Shown: positions 38,535-51,819 of the stretch, one piece after another | Layout of the letters: each line of letters opens with the position of its first letter | Position numbering within the stretch: the stretch's first letter is position 1 | From: Hepsetus odoe | Taxonomy: Eukaryota; Chordata; Actinopteri; Characiformes; Hepsetidae | Length of the DNA: 64,000 nucleotides | Reading direction: 5' to 3' | NCBI GenBank assembly: GCA_017165825.1 | Contig: CM029378.1 | Span: 20,902,282-20,966,281, forward strand | Position numbers and translations under genes: made by a program | The notes under the pieces: model-generated | What the model was told of the DNA's origin: nothing | Seen by the model: only the letters and a program-made list of their open reading frames with translations | Databases searched by the model: none

Positions 38535-40831
38535 TAAAGGAACTATTTTGACCCAGTACAATAGTACTATCAGAACTGAAGTTGAAGATAAAAAATTTGG
38601 TAACAACATTAATGTTTAGGCTAGTTCATTCTCATATTGGTTGAGATTATAGATACAATACATTTTATTACACCAAATTTAAAAAGTGGTTGAAAAGAAA
38701 TTGATTCATAACATCTTTAGCTTGCATGCTTACACCTTTAAACATTTCTGCTATAGTGAACTAGTAAACCGCATTAAGGTGACTCTCAGTAAAGGCTGCT
38801 GTAAGACAGCTTTGTTCTTGGGCGCATCTGTGTTTATTTCTTTGTGTTAACCGCTAAATTGGTCCACAAGAGATTTGGTGTTGGCATATGTTGAGGGGCT
38901 AACAGTGTGCATGTGGGAGTGGAGAGAGTCAAACAGGTGTTATGCTAGATTGGATCAATTATCACAGGTTATGCCCACCTGTCATCCTTCCATGAGTCTA
39001 TCCTCTCCTTAGCACTGGTCAGCTTTTCTCTGTAGTAGAGGCTGCTTAGTGTTTTGTGTAAAATATAACTTACAATAATAAAATATGATTTCATTTACAT
39101 TTAATTAAAAAATTTAATTTACTTGTTTAAATTTTTTTCTACGTGTACTGGCTGAGGCCACTGCACACTACCTCAGCCGTGTCATTAAAATAATTTTCAA
39201 AATTCCAGTTGTGGCAATTTTTGTGGTTACACTTTGTCTCCTGACGAAATGTCTGAGGGCTGGTTCTATGAATGTCTCTCTGGTTATTTAGGAAAGACCT
39301 TGTTATCTGGCATGCATGCATGTCTCATTAGGCCTGTTTGTGGTTCAGCATCTCTCTTGCTTTCGTATTCCCTCCACCACATCCTTCTGTGATCTAAACA
39401 CAACTTCCCAAACGGTCGGTCATTAAGGCTAATCAAAACCCACAGAGGCCAACCATTTTCCCTGCCTCTCCTAAGGTGTAAACCTTGGCAGTGGGCCTTT
39501 TTATTGATTTGGCATAATTAATTTTTAAGTTGCTTGTTCCTTCTTACAAGAAATATAAGCAAAACCATGAAAATGTAACTTTAACTCACTGCCATATTTA
39601 ACAGTGTGAAAGTCAATTCTGCTTTAGTATGCCATGAAAAACCCTGGAGACTCTGTCATGAACTTGGTGTTCTATAATGATTTCGTGATCTACTGCAAAT
39701 AATTGTCTTGACTCAAGAGAAAAGGTCAACAAGGATTCCCACAAGCGCATTTATCTTGTAAATGTCTAATGTTGACATCACTGAGGAGTTTTTTTATAAT
39801 ATTTATATGAGCTTGTGGGAAAAACAGGTGTTGAAATTATCCAAACATATCCCTGTTTATGCTCCTTATACTATATGCCTCTTTAAGGGACAGCTTGCTG
39901 CAGTTGAACTGGGTGATTATTGAATTAACACTCAGCAGTTGCACAGTAAATGCAACTTGAGAGAAGCAAGAGTGGATCCATAACTAGCTTATCCCACAGG
40001 AAAGTATTCTACTTCAGCACATGAAGCCTCTATATTTGTGTTGTTTCCCTCAAAGTGAAAGTTTTATTCATTCTTAATGAATTAAGTGGTGCTTTGTTAT
40101 AAAGGATTACTTCCCATTTCACTTTTGTTGTACCTGTAAATAATATCATATGTGACACATATTAATGCAGAGCTATTATCAGTTAACATTGGTACCTAAT
40201 TTAATCATATTTTTCAGTTTTGCCAGTCTGTTCTGATGTTATTCTCTCCACTTCATTGTATATGCCTTACCAGCAGGAATAAGAAATCCTATGTTGTTAT
40301 TTGTATTTTTTTCATCATGAATCATCAATGGAAAATCTGAGGGAAACTTCTATTTTATATCAAATTACAGTCCTAGGCCTACATAAAGCCAAAACAAGTG
40401 ATCATATAGAGTCTTTTAAGGAATGCATTGATAAAATAATGGATACATGCTGTGTCCTGCCCTCCACTCTCCAGTGCCTTCCTGGTGTCAACAGTTAGTG
40501 ACTCCCATCCAGTGACCACACCAACAAGAGGCTCAAGTTCACTGTCTTTACTAAAGCCTGTTCAAGTATGGTTAACGTGATAAATGAGATAAACGAGATA
40601 AACATACAATTAGTTTAGAGATGACAGACAGCAATAAAGAATCCACCACTTGCCTGACGCTTTGCTCCTTCTTTACAAAATGTTGATGTTAATAGCAGAC
40701 AGAGTCCGAATATGCTATTTGTTTTACTTTGCAGATTAGAGTCAACCAACCATGCCTACAAGGACCATAATAAAATCAAAGAATTTAAAGAAGGTAAAGT
40801 TGTAATAAGACCATTTGCCTATTGCTGTCTC
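38533..40831. other. Gene-free
   Basis: Nothing recognised apart from a short GAGATAAAC-like triple near 40580. Confidence 0.6.
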
Positions 40832-41010
40832 GGGCAGCGGTGGCCAAGTGGTTAGGGAGTTGGCCCCAGATCGGAAGATTCAATAGCTGCCCACTGCTGC
40901 ACGTGTGTGTGTGTGTGTATGGGTTAAATGCAGAGGTCCAATTTCGTTGTGGTTCACTGTCTGCTGTGCCGTGACCTCGCAATGACAGGGGTTGTCACTT
41001 TCACTTTCAC
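40832..41010 (+). mobile_element. Type I SINE with internal deletion
   Basis: The head GGGCAGCGGTGGCCAAGTGG jumps from the region before the B box straight to the tail CAATAGCTGCCCACTGC. B box and middle are lost. Confidence 0.8.
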
Positions 41011-43876
41011 TATTGATCTGACATCCTTTAACGAGGACAAATCCATAGACCTGTGGTTGTAAATTACTAAATACCAGCAGGTAACGCTAAAAATATGTTT
41101 TCGTAGGCTAACACATTTAACTGGGATAATACATTGTGTAGTAACAGAACATAAAGTAGAAATACATAAATTTAATATGTTTAGACAAGTCATAAGAATT
41201 ATTATCTCAGTACGTTTTTAATATCCATACATCATCGATTTAACATTCAAAATTGTCACACCTATTTTACATAAGTGGCTACTTGTGGCACAAGCAAAAT
41301 GTCAGCAAAGCATTTTTGGGATGGTTTGATTGTTTTGTTTATTTATTTATTCTTTTTGCAAATGCACTTACTGTCATCTAGAGTAGCCTCAATTAGCTTG
41401 CTATACAATTTTTGTCCTGCATAACATACATTTAATTAATAATTTTCTTGTATGTGTGCTTTACTTTAGAAAAAAGTGTATATCAACCTTTTTTGTTGGG
41501 ATTTTCTTTCTAATTAGGTAACTAGAAGAGTAAAGCTCTAGCTAGAAGTGCAGTGCTGTGACCTTGCAATGACAAGAATAGTCACTTTCACTTTCACTAA
41601 AGTTGTATCAGCCATCATATTAGATGAAGTAGTTTCCTACCTAAAATCCAGGCCGAACATTCTGTTGTGCATTATTTAATGGCAAGTATGAATATAAATC
41701 CCGATAATAATTAAAACACATTATGAACATGATTCCCTTTATTGGGGGGTTGGGTAAATAACAAGGGTAGGATTACAAGACAAATTGTCTTAATTCTGTT
41801 TGAAACAATCCAGTATCTAGACATCATTTTAGACTTGATATCTGGTGATATAAATTATATGTATGTTTTGAGCTTGGGCTAGCCCTTCAAGCTAATTGAA
41901 AGGTCTTGGTATTCCTTCTGTGTGTATGGGTAGCCTGTCTTAGAAGAGTTTTTCCATATTGCACCATGCTGTGGTGTCTAACCAGGTCAATACGTGCCTT
42001 CTGCATGGAGATGCATGCCTCAACATTACCTGAAGTGCGGCAATAAGATCATCCTTTGATCTGCTGCTCCACCCTTAGACTGACTCTTCCCATGGATAAT
42101 GCACTAAGTCATTGTCCAGCCCCTGCCAAAGCAGAGGAATTTTGTCTTAAAAATTAATACTCCACCTTGAGCTGAATGGTTGGTGTTTAATCAAGCAAAA
42201 TAACTACTTTTAATTTTAAGCAAAATGCAGACCTTTCTTGATTTTAAACAAGGAAACTTTTTGCAATGCATTGTCATCATACAGTCCAGTGCACTCTTTG
42301 AATAGAAGAGCTAGAGTAAAACAGGTTATGGCTAATGGGTAGAAAATGATGCTCAGGTACCCAACTATAACTATGCAAAGTACCTAAGGGGAGGTAGCAG
42401 ACAAAGACTTACAGTCTTACTGTTAACTGATATGAGCCTAAAAGTGACAGAAAGATATACAGGGAATACATGTTCTGAACTTTTGTAGAGCTTGCATTCA
42501 GTCTATGGGTGACCTTAGGGAGTAGATGTAACAAAAATGGTGTTCAATGCATAATCGTGGTTTGGAATGTCTGAACCTCAGGGTACTGGACCACAGGATA
42601 GCCTACAAAGGTGCAGACCTCAGATCTCATCCCATGCCCTCACTCTCACTATTGCCTAACACTTGCTGAGTCTGACGTCAACTGCTGTGCACTCCTAGTC
42701 TCTTACCTTGTGTTCAATTTCTGTTTTGACACTGGGCCCTAATTACTGATGTAAATGATTGATTATCTTGTTACGCTGCAAGGCTGGTTGGAAGACATCA
42801 GCCTGTCAGGCAAAGGCTAAGTCTAAAGAAAAGGTCAAGATGAAAGCAGATATCCATGCTGTACTCCAATGAGAGATTAAATTGTGAGCACCTGCAAATT
42901 GGACCAAAGCCTTTTCCCATTAGTGGGCACTCCAGTAGCCACAGTACCTGCACAGGTGTCAAGGGATATCTTTAGTCTTTTGTTAGCTCTAATCCCATAC
43001 CTTTCTACATGCTGACTTTGCCCGCCCCAGGTTTAATCCAACTCTTTGACACCTGAAGAATTTAACCAGTGGCAGGTAAACTTGAGCACTTTTGAAATGT
43101 GATTTGGCTAATTGGGTTTGAAGTGGAAAGCCAGAGTGCCTTTGGGCTAAAACTCCAGCCGATGTTGGTGCTTGGTCAAATATCTACATCTTAATTCTGC
43201 TGGGACAAACCAACTAAAAGGAGTAAAAAGACTACATGACTACTACATCTAGCTATCTAACTGAAAAACACTATGTTTCCTTTGATTTTATCTTCACTTT
43301 TTTTAATGTTCAGTGTATCAAAAGCACTGCTACTCTGCATGATATAGGTTGCTTAAATCTCTCATTTTGTTGTGCTTTTGTGTGTTGTCACCAGTTAAAT
43401 AAGTTTGTTTGTAAGCATATATTGAAGAACCTCATACTCTTTGTCTTAAGAACACTATCCAGCCTTATACTCTCTTGTTCCTTGACCAGCCACAGGTATG
43501 GAGACAATCTTTTCAGTTCTTCTCCTTAGGGCCAGGCAAGATTTAACCCCAATCTTCTCCATCTGCCTGACTCATATGGCCTCTGCAGCTGCAGCCCAAT
43601 TGATCTAGGTGCTGCAGGGAGATAGATTGTAGGGGAAATGGCTTAATTGACCTCACTCTCACTGTGAGGAATGCAAATGACCCTCCACTTTTGGAAGGTT
43701 CCTGTTAGTCTCTGTAAATAGCAAAATCCTCAAACTTTAAAATCACCTAGCCTTCATGTCTGTCATCCAGCATAACTGTTGGTAATTTAAAAAGATGTAT
43801 CATTTACATGAATTTACAAAAAAAACACATCTCTGTCATATGCATCATGATTTGTGCAAATTCATTTTTTTGCCAT
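41011..43876. other. Gene-free
   Basis: Contains only the SINE tail piece at 41551-41598. Confidence 0.6.
41551..41598 (+). mobile_element. Type I SINE, tail fragment
   Basis: Only the last part (GTGCTGTGACCTTGCAATGA and the CACTTTCACT end) is present. Confidence 0.6.
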
Positions 43877-44570
43877 ATCTGCACACTAATCATAACATTA
43901 ACACCACAAAGGGGAAGTAAATAGCATTTGACTATTGTACTATTGTACAATGGCATCTGTCCATTGATGGGATATATTGGGCAACAGATGAACATTCAGT
44001 TCTTAATGTGAAATGGGACGTAATGTGACATAATGTGAAAAGGACAATGGTAGTTTAGAGATCTAAGCCAAGCTAAGCAAGACAGTTTAAAGTTTTGAGC
44101 AATGTTTTCTGGGAAAGTTTGCATATTAGCATTCATATGGATTTGATGCATACTGCCTACCTAAACATTGTTATATTCCAAATACACCCCTTCATTGCTA
44201 TAATATTTTATACTGACAGTGGCCTCTTTCAGCGTGATAATGCATCCTTTTACACTGCAAAAACTATTCAAAAAAAGTTTGGAACAAGACGAGTTCAAAG
44301 TATTGACTTGATCTCTATATTTCCCAAATCTCAAATACGTGTGGGATGTGCTGGACAAACTATGTCCGCTCCATGGAGGGCAAACCTCGCAACTTACAGA
44401 ACATAATGGATGTTCTTCCAACATCCTTGTGCAAGATAACATGGCACACTTTTAGAGGTTTTGTGGAGCCAAGTTTTGTGCCTTGGTGGTTCAGATTAGT
44501 TTGGATAGCACAAAGGAAGCCTACTCAGTATAGTCAGGTGGTTTTAATGGTATGGCTGAGTGGTGTAAAT
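43877..44570 (+). mobile_element. Tc1-like transposon E, internally deleted
   Basis: The left end resembles CACACTAATCATAACATTA and the right end is GTGGTTTTAATGGTATGGCT followed by GAGTGGTGTA, an inverted match. These are diverged forms of a fish Tc1 terminal repeat. The inside holds the last third of a transposase only, so most of the element is deleted. Confidence 0.65.
44199..44541 (+). pseudogene. Tc1-family transposase C-terminal remnant
   Basis: One frame reads LFQRDNASFYTAKTIQKKFG, which has the second catalytic Asp in a QxDNA motif. After a frame change it reads NYVRSMEGKPRNLQ and later QRKPTQY, the family C-terminus. The PDLNPIE block is garbled. Non-functional. Confidence 0.65.
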
Positions 44571-47309
44571 TAATCTAAGTAGGTTGCTTCTTCAAGCCTG
44601 CACCAAAAGGTTACCTGGATCAACAGGTCAGGGTCATGACCTTTTTAGAACTGCATTAAGATGAAAGAGTTAAACAGTCAGACATGTATAACCTGTGTGC
44701 CTTTGATCTTTTCTAAAGGTTGCTTGTTTATTTCCATCTGTCTTCATGTGGCTTCAAGCGACTGTGATCTATTACCATTAGGAGGCACCTGCTTTGACCA
44801 AGATTAGCAACCTCCTTGTGTGCGGACATCAGAATATTGACAACATATTGTCAAAGATCAGTTCTGCTATAATACGTGTCAGCATGTTGCCTATGAAATA
44901 TCAAGAGTTGTACATTTTGTCTGTCTTTTCCCTAGCAAGGATAATTCTAGAAATTCTATTTTTGAACTTGTGCATCCTTTCTGTCTAATATGATGCTTAA
45001 GCATCTCAGGAAGTTCAAATATTACAGTGGCAAAAATGTTCCTTTGAAGTCATTGGAGGGCCATCAGACAACAGACAATCTGATGCTCAGTGCTCATGCA
45101 GGGGAGGGAAGAAGCACCGCCTCTTCCAATCTCTCTCTTCTTCTTCAGATGACCCCAGTGACGAGCACTTAGATATGATGGACTCACTGCCTCAGGCAGT
45201 CTTTCACAAAGGCTCGGGTCAGGGGGCACCTTTAACTTTGTAATTTATTTTCATTGCTCTGTTTTTTCATTTGTCCTAAAACTTTTCATATTCATCTTTG
45301 CTCCTGAGGTGTGAAGGCACTGATCATGCCCTTACAAAACTAATTGGCACATGTGGTGTTGATCAAGCTCATTTTAACATCAAACACCTATGGTAATGCA
45401 CAGCAATTCACTTTCAAACTGCTTCATCTGATCATTGGGTGGTATCAGGGATGATCTGTGTGCCACACACACCACTGTGAGCCATTGTATGTGATGGTGG
45501 AACTTAACACTGAAAGAGCGAAGACTTCTTGTCAGAAGCCGAACTTGATCCTGTTGGTTTGTTTCTATTGAAGTGGTTTAAAGAGATGGATTTGACCTTG
45601 GGGCAAGTAGTTTCTCTATAAAGAGTAGTGTCTCTGTATTTTTTATAAGGTAAAAAGAGAGAAAATGTATCTATTCATTTTATGACTGCAATAGGTGATT
45701 TATACTCCATAAAAAAGGGAATGATCTTATAGTGTTGCTAGTGAAATTCTTTTAAGATTTTAGATTTATATTTTGCCAGCTGGCCATGTTCTTCTTGTCT
45801 TCTTGTGCAGACAGATGTCCAGTCTCCTGAGGTTGGCTGTACAGATGGACGAAGATTAGACGTTTAACGACAAGCTAGCTCAGTACTTTGGGTCTTCCCA
45901 CCACAATATGATGGGGTGATGGGCTGTCTGTTTGTCGGGGGTTACGTTACTGCAGGGGTTATGTAACTTCAGAAGGATAATCCCTGGACCTGGTAAACCG
46001 GTCTTTAGAAATTCACTGTCTGTACCAGGCAACCTCAGGCCTTGTGGCATTGTGTGTTGATTGGGTGTGCATGTGCTGTGTCCCACTCCCCTGGGGGAAG
46101 TATTCTACTACATGCTGGAATATCTCTCCTGTCTGCTGTCTTTATAATTAGACACCATTATCCTGCAGAAAGGGCAGTAAGCGGGTTCCATATAGACAAA
46201 GGTTTCTTAAGTGGTGAGAATTAGCTTTTTCTTACAACATCTTGAATCCAGTATCATAACATGTTCTCTTACCAGACTCAAAATTGCTTCAAGATTAAGC
46301 TGCATAGATTAATTGTTTATGTATTACTTTATAATTATACTATACTTTATTTTATTTTGTTTATTCTCTTTTTGTTGAACATTTAAAAATGATATATTCC
46401 CATGCATCATTACTTCTTAGTGTATTATTGGATTTGAACTCATTTACATTCATTGACCGAAATGTAAATCATATAGTTCCATATATTATAATTCTGTGTG
46501 ATTTTGGGATTTGAAGGTAGCATCATTAATACTGTCTCAGCAAAACCTTGTATCTTCACCAGGATAAAAAGAAAATTAAAGCACATCCTTAACTTAGAAA
46601 AGAAAATAATGTGAAGTTTTAGTTTCAATCAATTTTGAATCATCATAACATTTACAACTACAACAAAACAGCTCTGACCCATAAAGGTATGAACTTTACA
46701 AAATCCCTGAAGGTTTGCTGTAGTATCTAGCACCACAACATTAGCAGGAGGTCCTTTAAGTATTGCTAAATGGATGTTTGAGGCCTCAGTAATTCAGGCT
46801 GGTTTGTCCAGTGCACCCCATGGAATCCTTAAGGAAATTGGTCAAACTGACAGAGATAGAGGGATCTGAAGGCCAGGTCAGCACCTTGATATCAGTTCAG
46901 TTTGTCCAGATGAATGCTTGGACCTAAGGATTCCCAGTAGCCATTGCCCAGAGTGTCAGACTGGCTCTTCTGCCTTACACAACCCCATTAAGCATTAACA
47001 TTTTATAAAGTTGGTATTTTGTAGGATAGGACCAGAAGATTCACTGGTTGTCCTTACTTTGATTAGTTTTGGCATCACTGCATACTGGAAATACTGCAAA
47101 GACGGAAATAATCACTAGAATTAAAATATTCTCTGTCCAAGTATAACTATCATAAATCATCCCGTGCCAAATAGTTTCAGATCATTATACTTATATGTAT
47201 TTTTCCTGCTTCAAACACATAAACTTCAAGAATTAAAAGACTGATTGTTCAGTTTCTAATATAACCCATCCCTCGACAGGGGATTTTGCATAATTCAAAT
47301 TATAAAGAA
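44571..47309. other. Gene-free; one weak exon-like frame
   Basis: An open frame of about 83 codons without an ATG at about 45000-45242 (containing SSSSDDPSDEHLDMMDSLPQ) is the only exon-like thing. No family recognised. Confidence 0.45.
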
Positions 47310-47536
47310 GTGAAAGTGGCAACCCTTGTCATTGTGAAACGCAGCACAGCACAACACAACAAAATTCAACCTCTGTGTTTCACCCATACACATGTGCAGC
47401 AGGGGGCAGCTATTGAAAGCGCCTGGGGAGCAGTGACAGGGACAGTACCTTGCTCAAGGGTACCTCAGGGCAACCTACTGGTGAGGGAATTGAACCCACA
47501 ATCTTCAATATAATTCTGGGGCGCCACTGCTGCCCC
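47310..47536 (-). mobile_element. Type I tRNA-derived SINE
   Basis: Full tail and body; the head is shortened near the A box. AATTATAA occurs just before and just after the copy and may be the target-site duplication. Confidence 0.75.
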
Positions 47537-49274
47537 AGAATTATAATTGTATAAGGTACCATTACTGTTTTTATAAATGTAAAGATTTACTATTTAATGA
47601 TTTTTGATTTACTGAATTCAACATATTGGAAAAAATCATAAGAATAGCCTGTGTAATTTTTCACATTTTACATTTTTGGGGGGTTTTTTCAGTATATTGA
47701 GCAAATTTTACTAAATTTACTAAACTAAATTTTTAAAGGTGTTTGGGCAAATGGTATAATACCAGAAATATACTTATGGTAGTCTTAATTAATTTGTTAT
47801 AAGGCAAGGACTCTATAAAGAACCTTTACATTTAAAAAGAAACTTTATGTTATTTTAACTTTACATTATGTAAATTACTTAAACTGCAATGGTTCTTCTG
47901 TGGAAGTGCTAAGATAATTTTTTGTGGCACCGTCATTCTGTAAAAGTGCTTGTCTCTGTTTTTGTTTCTTTTTTAACTCAAAACTTTGCAGGCAATTTTT
48001 TTAACAGTAGTAATTACAAAAATTATTCACCACATTTATTCATTTGAATTATCCTTGGCCTTGTGCTTGTTTAAATTAGTCAATTGTGATTTTTCAGAAG
48101 AATAACGGCTTTCATTTATGTTTGTTTTGAAGCATTACACCACTTCAAACCATTATTTCAAAATGTAGACCATATGAAAATAATCAAATTACAGATTATA
48201 GAAATCATTCACTATTCCTGGAGGGAATTCACAAAGTATTTTATTAAGTATTTAAGTATCAAGTAAGTATTTTTAAGTATTTTATTATTATATAATCAAG
48301 TATACAATAATATCATATTGTGTTTAATAACTGAAAATGTTTGAGATTACCTTACTCTCACATAGAGAGAAAAAACTTATTGGAAAATAAATTTAGCAAA
48401 ACAAAAAAATGTCACAGTTATTGGCACCACTATAATTTCCAAACTTATCATTACAAATGTGAACATTATAATATTTATTATTAATAAGAGTCCAACTGGG
48501 GATGTTAATTTTAATCTACTTTCATTTTGGTCATTAAGATGTCTTCTACAACTCATATGACCCTAATCATCTGATCATCTAATCAAATGTTTAAAGCAGG
48601 CTTGACAGAAAATGAAAAAAACTAATTAATAATAGAGGTTCATATACCCCACCAGGAACACTGGTTTTGGTTTTTGAACTATTTTTAATGGAAAATAAAG
48701 TTAATACTTTAAAGCTAAATCCATTTTTATTTGTATTATCCATGTTATATTGTACTGAGGAAATGAGGCTGTTATAGCTTTATTGCACACTGAAGAAAAA
48801 AAATTTTTATTTTGATTTTAATTGCATTAAATATGTTCCCTTTTACAGTTCCCATTTATTGCCACACTATGCCCAGCCCCAGCCTCCAGTGAACCAAGCT
48901 GAACTATGCGTCTCAGCCACCAGCTGTACCAATAACTCCATGACCCCTTCCTGATCCAAGCCAGATCTTTTAGTCTTGTGGTGCAGAGCACAGATTTACA
49001 GTGGAAAATCTCATACTTTATGGTACAGCATTGTCTCACCCTAAAATGTGTCTTGTACATTAGCTGAGAGTGGTAAAACAACTGAATGGTGCAAACACAT
49101 TAAGCATATTTGGGTATCTTGCAATCCATGTGTCATGCAGGCAATAAAAGTCACATTGTTTTAGTATGGTTAATCAGTGACATTTAGTTGTGCCTAAACT
49201 GACAATTAGTATGGCTATGACATAAGATGTCTGTTAGCAATAAATTCGCTCTAGTTGAGCATCATTGTCCAGAT
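47537..49274. other. Gene-free, very AT-rich
   Basis: Includes a cluster of AAGTAT units at 48233-48290. No gene. Confidence 0.6.
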
Positions 49275-49540
49275 GGGCAGCGGTGGCCTAGTGGTTGGGG
49301 CGTTGGCCACATGATCGGGGGTTCGAACCCCTTCCCAATAGGTTGCCCTGAGGTACCCTTGAGCAAGGTGCCGTCCCCATCACTGCTCCCTGGGTGCTTT
49401 CAATAGCTGCCCACTGCTGCACGGTGTTTGAGTGTGCATGGGTTAAATGCAGAGGTCCAATTTTGTTGTGGTTCACTGTCTGCTGTGCTGTGACCTTGCA
49501 ATGACAAGGGTTGTCACTTTTTCACTTCTTTCACTTTCAT
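49275..49540 (+). mobile_element. Type I tRNA-derived SINE, full length
   Basis: Starts GGGCAGCGGTGGCCTAGTGG. The pol III A box is at 49284-49295 and the B box GGTTCGAACCC at 49320-49330. The body includes GGTTGCCCTGAGGTACC and the type I tail CTTTCAATAGCTGCCCACTG, then GTTGTGGTTCACTGTCTGCT, ending in GTCACTTTTTCAC. Best copy of its family here. Confidence 0.85.
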
Positions 49541-49648
49541 ATAAGAAATCCTTCTCTAGGTTGTTTACTTCAGATTATTGGATAAGTTTTATGTTTTATA
49601 TATCATGACACCTAACTCTATTTCATAAGTTTCCAAAAATCATAAATA

Positions 49649-49888
49649 CATCCATCCATTTTCTGCCGCTTGTCCCAAACAGGGTCGCAGGGGAGTGCTA
49701 GAGTCCAACCCAGCACACACAGGGCGAAGGACGGGGGACGCACCCTGGACAGGTTGCCAGCCCATCGCAGGGAGGAGCGAGACGGGGACAGCGCCTTGCT
49801 CAAGGGTACTTCAGGGCAACCTATTGGGAAGGGGTTCGAACCCCAATCCTCCGATCATAGGGCCAACACCCTAACCACCTATGCTCAC
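49649..49888 (-). mobile_element. Type II tRNA-derived SINE, near full length
   Basis: From the CATCCATCCATT end through the type II tail (CTGCCGCTTGTCCCAAAC and CTGGACAGGTTGCCAGCCCA) to the B box GGGGTTCGAACCCC and head. It faces the type I copy at 49275-49540. Confidence 0.8.
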
Positions 49889-51780
49889 CCATCATTAAGC
49901 TAAACCTTAAGTGCTCACAGAGACCCTCCCTAACAATGTGTTATTGATGCAGATGATTATAATTGCTTTATGTCGAAACAGAAGAGAAGTGTACATTTGG
50001 GGTAAAATGTTATATTTAAATCTGATCCAAAAAATAACTGAAACTGTTGTTAAGCAAGACCCTAACATATAAAACTTAAAAGCTGTGATAAAATATTTGT
50101 CCCCTTAAAACCTTTTAATCAGTTATTATGGGATATTAAGCTAAACTTTGCTGAATTTGCAGTAACTGTAACTGCAACTGTTTACTACCATTCGACTCAA
50201 GAATATCTCTGTACAGGAACAGTAGGACTTGTCCAGATGGACCATATAGGAGTCACTGCACCTGTTCCGCACTCTCATTTCCATTTTTTAAGGCTATAAA
50301 TAGTGTGAAGTGAAAATTCTAGTAAATATCATTAAAAAACATGTCTTGTCTAATTTAGTGATCAGCTTTACATTCTACCAATAAACAAAAAAGTGGTGTT
50401 AGTCATTCCTGCAGAGAGTCTCCTGAAGCCTTCTTTCACATTTCTGTCTGGCAGCAATTAACTTGGGGGATGAATGCAAAGCTGGAGTATAAAGCCAGAC
50501 ACAAAGACGAAGAGAGGCTAACGCTCACCAAAGCATATGGTTTGGGAAATCTTGCCCAGCTATATTCTCCTCGGCTGTTGTCCTAGTTCTTCCACAGGTG
50601 TTTGATATACAGCATGAGTAACATACTGAAAAACATAGCATGACTGCAAAAATGATCTTTTTGTGTAAAATCTGTTTTTAAAAAGCATTAGAATATCTAA
50701 TAATTTTGGTTATTTAGGCTGCCTGTGCCAGCTGCTTTTATTTAACAGTTACTTCATTTATTTCATTATTAAAAATATAAGTGTGCAGAAGTAATTCAGT
50801 TTAGATTTTATAGTACAGATACACACACATTCACACTGCAAGAATTGGCATTAGTGGCACTAGGCATAAACCATTTCAGCAGGGTTAAGTGCACAAGGAG
50901 GAATGAAACTGGAAGGCAAATTGCGGATAGTACTGGCCTGTGGGCCAGATTAGTGCTGCTTATCATACTGAGCACACCTAAGCCATATTCTCTCAGCCTC
51001 TGTTTTTCCCCAGGCCAAAACACAAGTAAAAATGGTAAATCCTGTTGTAAACCTGGTCCCTTGCATGTTGACTGCAACTGAAAGAAACTGAAAGATGTCA
51101 TGCAAGTAAAGTGAAAAAAAGAGTCAAATCATTGTATAAATTCATAGGAATTTGGTAAATAAGTATAAACACAAGGAAGCTGTGAGGTGATACAATTTTT
51201 TTTGTTTTTTTTTAAGAATACTTTTTAAAATCTTCTGTTTTTTAAAGGCCAGTTTCCCTGACCTAAATAGAGGACAGAGCTCTCTACAGACAAACAAAAG
51301 AAGGCATAAATTACAGAATGTGGGGTCACCCTTCTACAGGGCAAATTATATGTATTTTTGTCTAGATGTGTTAAATTCAGCAAATAAACATTGAATTTAT
51401 TAAGTCCACAAAACATGCCTTTTCATCACAATGTCAAAAGTAATTCACAAACTCTCAGCTGTGCCCCAGTTGTTGCTGATATTTTTCAACCAATAAAGGA
51501 GTACTGGGAACTTTGTTTTGTTTCAATGGGAAAAGTCAGAGGCTCAGGAAGGTTGCAACATAACCCCGGCACTAGGAATCTGTGACGCACAAACTGATGG
51601 AAAGGCTTACCTTGGACCCACAGACAGAGCAACTGGCTCTTTTGTATAAAACGTAATGCTGTCATGCCGCATCAGTGACCAGAACTGGACATGATAAAAC
51701 TTCATAGACTGGCAGTTACATCTCATCATGTTCTCACTCTCTTACACATACACACACACGCATGCTGTCAATCTTTTCTT

Positions 51781-51819
<39 letters not shown>

